Shown here: positions 1-3,785 of the stretch, piece after piece | Layout of the letters: each line of letters starts with the position of its first letter | Position numbering within the stretch: position 1 is the first letter of the stretch | Origin: CAWJEL01 sp964647255 | GTDB lineage: Bacteria > Chloroflexota > Anaerolineae > CG2-30-64-16 | DNA: 6,914 bases | Direction of reading: 5' to 3' | NCBI GenBank assembly: GCA_964647255.1 | Contig: CAZYGI010000134.1 | Coordinates: 1-6,914, forward strand | Notes under the pieces: model-generated | Seen by the model: the letters and a program-made list of their open reading frames with translations, nothing else | Told to the model about the DNA's origin: nothing | The model's database searches: none | Position numbers and translations under genes: made by a program

Positions 1-91
1 TAAACCCTTTGACGCGACGGCCTATCTTGCGTTCGACGATGACCCCGCGCGAGAGGCCGTATGGCGCGATCTGCTGGCGGATGGCCGCTAG
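1..91 (+). CDS. 3' end of an unidentified protein gene (5' part outside window)
   Basis: From base 2 one frame stays open for 29 codons and ends in TAG at 89-91. The peptide ends in ...FDDDPAREAVWRDLLADGR. The composition (Asp, Ala, Arg, aromatic residues, high third-position GC) looks like real coding sequence in this genome, and a GrpB-family gene with its own ribosome binding site starts 28 nt after the stop on the same strand, as in a short operon. I do not recognise the family from so short a tail and assign no function. The competing frame, an ATG at 61 running to 324, overlaps the GrpB gene in another frame and has arginine/serine-rich shadow composition. The fragment could still be chance, because 29 codons without a stop is not rare at this GC content. 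Confidence 0.5.
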   Translation, partial: KPFDATAYLAFDDDPAREAVWRDLLADGR

Positions 92-119
92 CTGAGAGCA
101 GCCCATCGAGGGGGATGCG

Positions 120-689
120 ATGGCCGTCGAAATCGTGCCATATCGGGCAAATTGGCCGTCGGAGTTCGCCGCGATCGCCGGCGCTTTTCGCCGCGGGCTG
201 GGCGAGTTGGCGCTGCGCATCGATCACATCGGCTCGACTTCGGTGCCGGGGCTGGCCGCCAAGGACATCATCGACGTGCAGATCGCGGTGGCCGCGTTCG
301 ATGATCGGGTCCTGGCCGCGCTGACCGCGCTCGGCTTCACACGGATCGAAAGGATCAGCCGCGACCATTGCCCGCCCCTGGCCAACCCGACGGCGGCCGA
401 GTGGGAGAAGTGGTACTTTGCTCCGCCCGCAGGCCAGCGCCGCACCAACACCCACGTGCGCGTGCTGGGCCGGGCCAACCAGCGCTACGCGCTCCTGTTT
501 CGCGACTTTCTGCGCGGCCACCCTGCCACCGCGGCCGCGTACGCGGAGCTTAAGCGGCGCCTGGCGGAGAACCTGGCCGATCCAGACACCTATCCCGACG
601 TGAAGGACCCGGCAGTCGATCTGATCTACCTGGCCGCGGAAGAGTGGGCCGCAGCCACGCGCTGGCAGCCGGGACCCACCGATGCGTGA
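120..689 (+). CDS. GrpB family protein (nucleotidyltransferase-fold, function unknown)
   Basis: This 189-residue protein matches the GrpB/UPF0157 family, whose usual length is about 170-190 residues, so it looks complete. The hallmark is at residues 36-45 (HIGSTSVPGL), followed by the acidic strand KDIIDVQI at 48-55; in this family these correspond to the active-site region of a minimal nucleotidyltransferase fold. A later histidine strand (THVRV, 111-115) and the C-terminal helical block (RDFLRGHP, 128-135, then YAELKRRLA, 141-149) are also typical. The biochemical substrate is not established; members occur alone or fused to dephospho-CoA kinase. It has no signal peptide or membrane segment and should be cytosolic. 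The ATG at 120 is preceded by GAGGGGG at 108-114 with a 5-nt gap, which fixes the start. It probably shares a transcript with the gene ending at 91 and converges on the methyltransferase gene. Confidence 0.9.
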   Translation: MAVEIVPYRANWPSEFAAIAGAFRRGLGELALRIDHIGSTSVPGLAAKDIIDVQIAVAAFDDRVLAALTALGFTRIERISRDHCPPLANPTAAEWEKWYFAPPAGQRRTNTHVRVLGRANQRYALLFRDFLRGHPATAAAYAELKRRLAENLADPDTYPDVKDPAVDLIYLAAEEWAAATRWQPGPTDA

Positions 690-707
690 CGCAGCGCGTT
701 TCCCCGA

Positions 708-726
708 CGTCCAAGCGAGATGGACG
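708..726. terminator. Possible bidirectional hairpin between convergent genes
   Basis: CGTCCA at 708-713 and TGGACG at 721-726 form a perfect 6-bp stem around a 7-nt loop. It lies in the 51-bp gap between the convergent GrpB and methyltransferase stop codons, where a shared terminator would be expected. There is no T-run on either side, so it is not a classical intrinsic terminator. A 6-bp stem can occur by chance. Confidence 0.25.
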
Positions 727-740
727 CCTGCAGTCCGCCA

Positions 741-1619
741 TCACCCATCAGCCACTGCCACATACACCACCCACTCCGCCGCATCGTTGAGCGCCAGCCG
801 ATTCCAGGCCGGGTGCACCTCCACGGCGCCGAAACCGGCTTCGCTGAGCATCGCCGTGACCTGCGTGATGGTATAGGCCTGGTCCGAGAGCCCGTAGACC
901 TGCACCTCGCCGGTCTCGAGGTTCAGGATGTGGAACCGCTCGACCGCGGCGCGCTGGTCGGGATCCCAGGCGCGCTCGCCCAGGTGCAGATGCGGGAAGT
1001 CGCCCCACAGCCCGCCGCGATCGGTGTACCACCAAGTGCCGTTCTTCTTATCGAACCTGTCGTCGTCCAAGATTTCGAGCAGCAGCTTCCCGCCCGTCTG
1101 CAGCGCCGAGCGGATGCGGCGCAGGACGTCGAGCGACTCCTCGGGTCGCAGCACGGTGAACTGGCCGTAGAGATAGATCGCCGCGTCGAAGTTTTCGCCG
1201 GCGAAGTCCATCGTTCGCACATCGCCCTGGATGAACTCGCAGGGTAGCTCGCAGCATAGTTCGCGAGCATAGCGGACGGCGGCGGGGCTGAAGTCAATGC
1301 CGGTCACAGCAACTCCGCGGCGCGCAAATTCGGCCGCGTAGAGGCCCGGCCCGCATGTCACATCGAGCAGGCGGCTGCCCGGCGTCAGGTCCAGCCACTC
1401 GGCCATCACCTGCACCTGGCCGCGAATCTCGGGCAGGCGCCGGCTGGCCGCACCGTGGCTCTGGTCCAGGTGTTCCCGCAGCATCCGCTCGCTGAAGGCC
1501 GGGTCGTCCCACGGCAGGTTGCTGCCGTCGCGCCATGGCAAGGCCGGCTGCGGGCGCCGGTAGAGCCGCCACAAGGCCGCGTGCAGGCGGCCAGCAGGGT
1601 CGAGATCGGTTTCGGACAT
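741..1619 (-). CDS. Class I SAM-dependent methyltransferase
   Basis: This 292-residue cytosolic protein has a Rossmann-type methyltransferase core at about residues 80-185. Motif I is LLDVTCGPG (84-92), the SAM-binding glycine loop; the acidic residue ending strand 2 is D109 in VTGIDFSPAAV; the next motif is QGDVRTMDF (131-139), followed by the strand FDAAIYLYG (144-152) and the helix-strand block ending LLLEILD. An N-terminal extension of about 75 residues (WRLYRRPQ..LPW, then ERMLREHLDQSHG) and a beta-rich C-terminal region (about 190-292) flank the core and probably shape the substrate site. The substrate cannot be told from sequence. The frame is open further upstream to 1676, but I place the start at 1619 because GAGG (complement of 1625-1628) lies 5 nt before that ATG and the protein then begins MSETDLD. 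The gene is monocistronic as far as visible, divergent from the M23 peptidase and convergent with the GrpB gene. Confidence 0.9.
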   Translation of the reverse strand: MSETDLDPAGRLHAALWRLYRRPQPALPWRDGSNLPWDDPAFSERMLREHLDQSHGAASRRLPEIRGQVQVMAEWLDLTPGSRLLDVTCGPGLYAAEFARRGVAVTGIDFSPAAVRYARELCCELPCEFIQGDVRTMDFAGENFDAAIYLYGQFTVLRPEESLDVLRRIRSALQTGGKLLLEILDDDRFDKKNGTWWYTDRGGLWGDFPHLHLGERAWDPDQRAAVERFHILNLETGEVQVYGLSDQAYTITQVTAMLSEAGFGAVEVHPAWNRLALNDAAEWVVYVAVADG

Positions 1620-1732
1620 TGGAACCTCGGTGGTTTTTGTGGTGGGAATCACGCGTATGCTCTGTGCTTCCAGCATGAGCGTCCTGAGCGGGTATACGGC
1701 TCAAGGTGCGTGACAGCGCAAAATCAGTCGAA

Positions 1733-1764
1733 GGATGCGCCTTCTGGTTTATCATCGCGCATCC
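1733..1764. promoter_or_regulatory. Perfect 8-bp inverted repeat, possible operator
   Basis: GGATGCGC at 1733-1740 is repeated in inverted form as GCGCATCC at 1757-1764, with 16 nt between the arms. It sits in the 249-bp divergent region between the methyltransferase start (1619) and the M23 peptidase promoter (1828-1856). The arms are 24 nt apart start to start, so a dimeric regulator could bind with two or more helical turns between half-sites. No regulator gene is in the window, and chance occurrence is possible. Apart from this repeat and the peptidase promoter I see nothing else clear in 1620-1868. In particular I could not find a convincing promoter for the methyltransferase. Confidence 0.25.
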
Positions 1765-1827
1765 CAGTCATACCCCCAAATAAGCCTGCTGCTGAGCGCG
1801 AAACCTTGAGACACCCCAAAGGGATTA

Positions 1828-1856
1828 TTGCTTCACACCGCTCTTTCGTGTATGAT
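1828..1856 (+). promoter_or_regulatory. Sigma-70-type promoter of the LysM/M23 peptidase gene
   Basis: TTGCTT at 1828-1833 and TATGAT at 1851-1856 are separated by exactly 17 nt, and each matches the consensus at four or five of six positions. Transcription would start about 7 nt beyond the -10 box, near 1863, only about 6 nt before the ATG at 1869. The message should therefore be leaderless or nearly so, which fits the lack of a good Shine-Dalgarno sequence before this ATG. Confidence 0.6.
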
Positions 1857-1868
1857 CCCTATCGGAAT

Positions 1869-2900
1869 ATGATTGCCAAACGCTTGACCTTCGCCTCATT
1901 CTTAGCCTCAGCCCTGGTGCTCACCCTGGCGGGGTTTGGCGCGGCCGCGGCACAGCAGGCCAAGCCGATCATCACGACTCCGACGCCGCAGCCGACGCCG
2001 ACGATCAGCCCCCTGGAAGCGCGCGCTGCCTGGCTGCAGACGCCCGAGGCGGACCGGACCGGCAGCTTTATCTTTCTGCCGCTGATCTCGACGGCCGGCA
2101 GCGGGGCTGCTGCGCTGCACACGGATCCGGCCAGTTTCGCCTACCAGGTGAAGGCCGGCGACACCCTGTGGTCGCTGGCGCTGGACTTCGGCCGCGATCT
2201 TGAGGCGATGTCGTGCGTCACGACGCCCACCGGCCGTGACGCCGAAACCCTCACGCCGGGGCAGACGATCACGGTGCCCGCGCTGGATGACGTGTGTTAC
2301 ACCGTCACCCCCGGTGACACCCTGGCCGGGATTGCGGCCAAGTACGGCATCACCGTGGATGCGATCGTTGCGATGCCGTGGAACGGGTTCACCCAGCCGC
2401 CGTACCGCGTGATCGCCAGGCAGCGGGTGCTGCTCCCCGGCGTCAACCCGGACGCCAAGCCGCGCCCCGATCTGCGCCAGGTGAGCCGGCAGGTGGACAC
2501 CTGGGCGGGGACGGCCTACGAGGCGTGGCCCTACGGCGACGGCAAATTCCTCTGGCCGGCCGTCGGGCCGATCTCGCAAGGGGCGCATGCCGGGCATGTT
2601 GCGCTTGACATCGCGGTGCCAAGCGGCACGCCGATCAAGGCTGCAGATCGCGGCCGCGTGATCATGGCCGGGTGGAACCCGACCGGCTACGGTTTCCGCG
2701 TGGTGATTGATCACGGGACAGACTACGTCACCCTCTACGCCCACCTCAGCGATATCTATGTCAAGGCTGGCCAGGTGGTCAGCAAGGGCCAGGTGATCGG
2801 CGCGAGCGGCGCCAACGGCAACATCACCGGCCCGCACCTGCACTTCGAGGTGCGCGACTACGGCCAGCTCATTGATCCGCGGACTGTGCTGCCGAAGTGA
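1869..2900 (+). CDS. Secreted LysM-LysM-M23 family metallopeptidase (cell-wall hydrolase)
   Basis: This 343-residue protein should be exported and cut peptide bonds in peptidoglycan cross-links or stems. Residues 1-29 form a signal peptide (basic MIAKR, hydrophobic core, AAAA-QQ cleavage region); there is no lipobox cysteine. A Thr-Pro-rich linker (about 36-47) follows. Two LysM glycan-binding domains start at YQVKAGDTLW (92-101) and CYTVTPGDTL (153-162). The C-terminal M23 domain (about 228-340) keeps the whole active site: H243 and D247 (GHVALD), H292 (YAHL), and H323/H325 (HLH); H243, D247 and H325 are expected zinc ligands, so it should be active. Cysteines 116 and 153 could form a disulfide outside the cell. 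The frame is open back to 1455, but that part lies antisense to the methyltransferase; the ATG at 1869 gives a clean signal peptide and sits just after a promoter. Its ribosome binding site is weak. No T-rich terminator is visible after the stop. Confidence 0.93.
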   Translation: MIAKRLTFASFLASALVLTLAGFGAAAAQQAKPIITTPTPQPTPTISPLEARAAWLQTPEADRTGSFIFLPLISTAGSGAAALHTDPASFAYQVKAGDTLWSLALDFGRDLEAMSCVTTPTGRDAETLTPGQTITVPALDDVCYTVTPGDTLAGIAAKYGITVDAIVAMPWNGFTQPPYRVIARQRVLLPGVNPDAKPRPDLRQVSRQVDTWAGTAYEAWPYGDGKFLWPAVGPISQGAHAGHVALDIAVPSGTPIKAADRGRVIMAGWNPTGYGFRVVIDHGTDYVTLYAHLSDIYVKAGQVVSKGQVIGASGANGNITGPHLHFEVRDYGQLIDPRTVLPK

Positions 2901-2981
2901 CAAGCATCTCTTGTACTAGGAACACCGCCCCTTCAGCCAGGCCAGACTCATCGGCAGGAACGGATTCCGGCTCGGCGATCA

Positions 2982-3494
2982 CTACGGCAGGTCAAGCGCA
3001 ACCTCATAATCGGTGATCGCTTGGCGCAACACGGGTGAGACCGTTGGCGCGTCTTCGTCCTCTTCCGATTTGCCTTGATCCTCCTCGTCCCCGCAGCGTT
3101 CCAACCAGATGTTGGTCGTTTGTTGTTGATGGTGCTCCTTCTGCCGCAGTACGTAGTCCATGGCGAGTGCGCGTTGTTGTTCACCGATGGTCATGCTGCC
3201 ATAGCCGCGTTGCCAGGCAAAATAGAGGCCCGGTGGACGCAATTCTGTGTTCACGAAATGTGCGGAGGCGCCTTTCAGCATTTTTACGACCCAGGCGACA
3301 CTGTGCTTGGGCGGGATGGCGGGGACGATATGTATGTGGCCCTCCGTGCCGCCGATGGCGTGCAGGAAGACATCCAGCTCGCCGGCCTTGTGGGTGATGT
3401 ATGCGTATAGGCGCGGTTCGATGGCTGGGAGGATGAGCGGTTCGCGCCCCTTGGTGGCCCAAACGATGTGGTAGCAATGCTTCCAGAACGTCAT
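2982..3494 (-). CDS. IS200-like / REP-associated tyrosine (Y1) transposase
   Basis: This 170-residue protein belongs to the Y1 HUH single-strand transposase superfamily (IS200/IS605 TnpA and RAYT enzymes), which nick hairpin-bearing single-stranded DNA through a tyrosine. The family opening HCYHIVWATKGREPL is at residues 6-20. The metal-binding HUH motif is H53-I-H55 in TEGHIHIV, and the conserved FAWQRGYGSMTIG is at 92-104. The catalytic tyrosine should be Y114 in DYVLRQKEHH, with Q118 one turn later, so all key residues are present. After about residue 130 there is an unusual acidic tail rich in Asp/Glu. The ATG at 3494 is preceded by GAGAGG (complement of 3505-3510) at a somewhat long 10-nt gap. 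The frame is intact, there is no accessory tnpB, and I find no clear IS ends around it. The palindrome cluster directly upstream argues for a RAYT-type, resident enzyme rather than a simple insertion sequence. Confidence 0.88.
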   Translation of the reverse strand: MTFWKHCYHIVWATKGREPLILPAIEPRLYAYITHKAGELDVFLHAIGGTEGHIHIVPAIPPKHSVAWVVKMLKGASAHFVNTELRPPGLYFAWQRGYGSMTIGEQQRALAMDYVLRQKEHHQQQTTNIWLERCGDEEDQGKSEEDEDAPTVSPVLRQAITDYEVALDLP

Positions 3495-3514
3495 CTTGCA
3501 CCATCCTCTCTACC

Positions 3515-3660
3515 GTCGCCGAATGAATTCAGCGTCTGGTAGGCCAAACCCCGTTGAAACGGGTTCACCGCCGATGGCTCGTGGCAACCCGTTTGAACGG
3601 GTTTTCCATATCAGGCGTCGGTTTCAACCGATGCCTGACCGTCCGGCGCCCACCGCGCCT
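3515..3660. repeat. Palindrome unit 1
   Basis: Hairpin 1 is CGCCGAATGAATTCAGCG (3517-3534, one stem mismatch). Hairpin 2 is CCCGTTGAAACGGG (3550-3563, 6-bp stem). Hairpin 3 is AACCCGTTTGAACGGGTT (3586-3603, perfect 8-bp stem). Hairpin 4 spans 3611-3638: arm TCAGGCGTCGGTT pairs with AACCGATGCCTGA over 13 bp with one G-T wobble, around the centre TC. The segments between hairpins are similar to, but diverged from, those of unit 2, so the duplication is old. Confidence 0.8.
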
Positions 3661-3785
3661 GTCGCCGAATTCATTCGGCGTCTGGCATGCGAACCCCCGT
3701 TGAAACGGGTTTACCCTCGGGGCTGTGGGCCAACCCGTTTGAACGGGGTTTGACATATCAGGCGTCGGTTTCAACCGACGTCCGG
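3661..3785. repeat. Palindrome unit 2, overlapping the 3' end of recQ
   Basis: Hairpin 1 is the perfect CGCCGAATTCATTCGGCG (3663-3680). Hairpin 2 is CCCGTTGAAACGGG (3696-3709). Hairpin 3 is CCCGTTTGAACGGG (3734-3747), with an extra G that shifts the offset to unit 1 from 146 to 147. Hairpin 4 starts at 3758 with TCAGGCGTCGGTT and pairs through AACCGACG to 3780. Here the outer part of the right arm differs from unit 1 and appears to lack about 8 nt, but the similarity resumes with CGTCCGG (3779-3785; 3640-3646 in unit 1). Hairpin 4 lies inside the recQ coding sequence. Confidence 0.8.

Larger units (their letters stand above)
3515..3785. repeat. Palindromic REP-like repeat cluster (two 146-bp units, eight hairpins)
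   Basis: The gap between the transposase and recQ is filled by short hairpins arranged in two direct, diverged copies offset by 146 bp. Each copy has the same four hairpin types in the same order. Their stems differ, but they share very short central sequences reading TTGAA, TTTGAA, TTTCAA or ATTCAT. Coordinates are given under the two unit entries. This is the architecture of REP/BIME/REPIN elements, which are mobilised in trans by RAYT transposases, and the only transposase in the window lies 20 bp away. Both flanking genes are on the - strand, so read-through RNA from recQ would carry these hairpins and they might stop or stabilise transcripts. No T-run follows any of them. It is not a CRISPR array: the hairpins are of four kinds and the intervening sequences are themselves repeated between units. 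Confidence 0.85.

Noticed and set aside
1455..1868. Upstream in-frame extension of the M23 peptidase
   Set aside because: It would cover the promoter and run antisense into the methyltransferase gene, and would bury the signal peptide inside the protein.
1908..2903. 331-codon open frame on the - strand antisense to the M23 peptidase
   Set aside because: It is opposite a complete LysM/M23 gene with intact catalytic residues; its Arg/His/Gly-rich translation has no recognisable domain.
2901..2981. Intrinsic terminator between the convergent peptidase and transposase genes
   Set aside because: Only a 4-bp GGAA/TTCC stem is visible (GGAACGGATTCC), with no T-run on either strand.
3181..3504. Overlapping - strand frame starting at 3504
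   Set aside because: It is a +1 shadow of the transposase gene and lacks the family motifs, while the frame starting at 3494 has all of them.
3515..3785. CRISPR array
   Set aside because: GTTGAAAC and GTTTCAAC resemble the ends of some CRISPR repeats, but the repeated elements are short hairpins of four kinds, the sequences between them are themselves duplicated in the second unit, and there are no cas genes.
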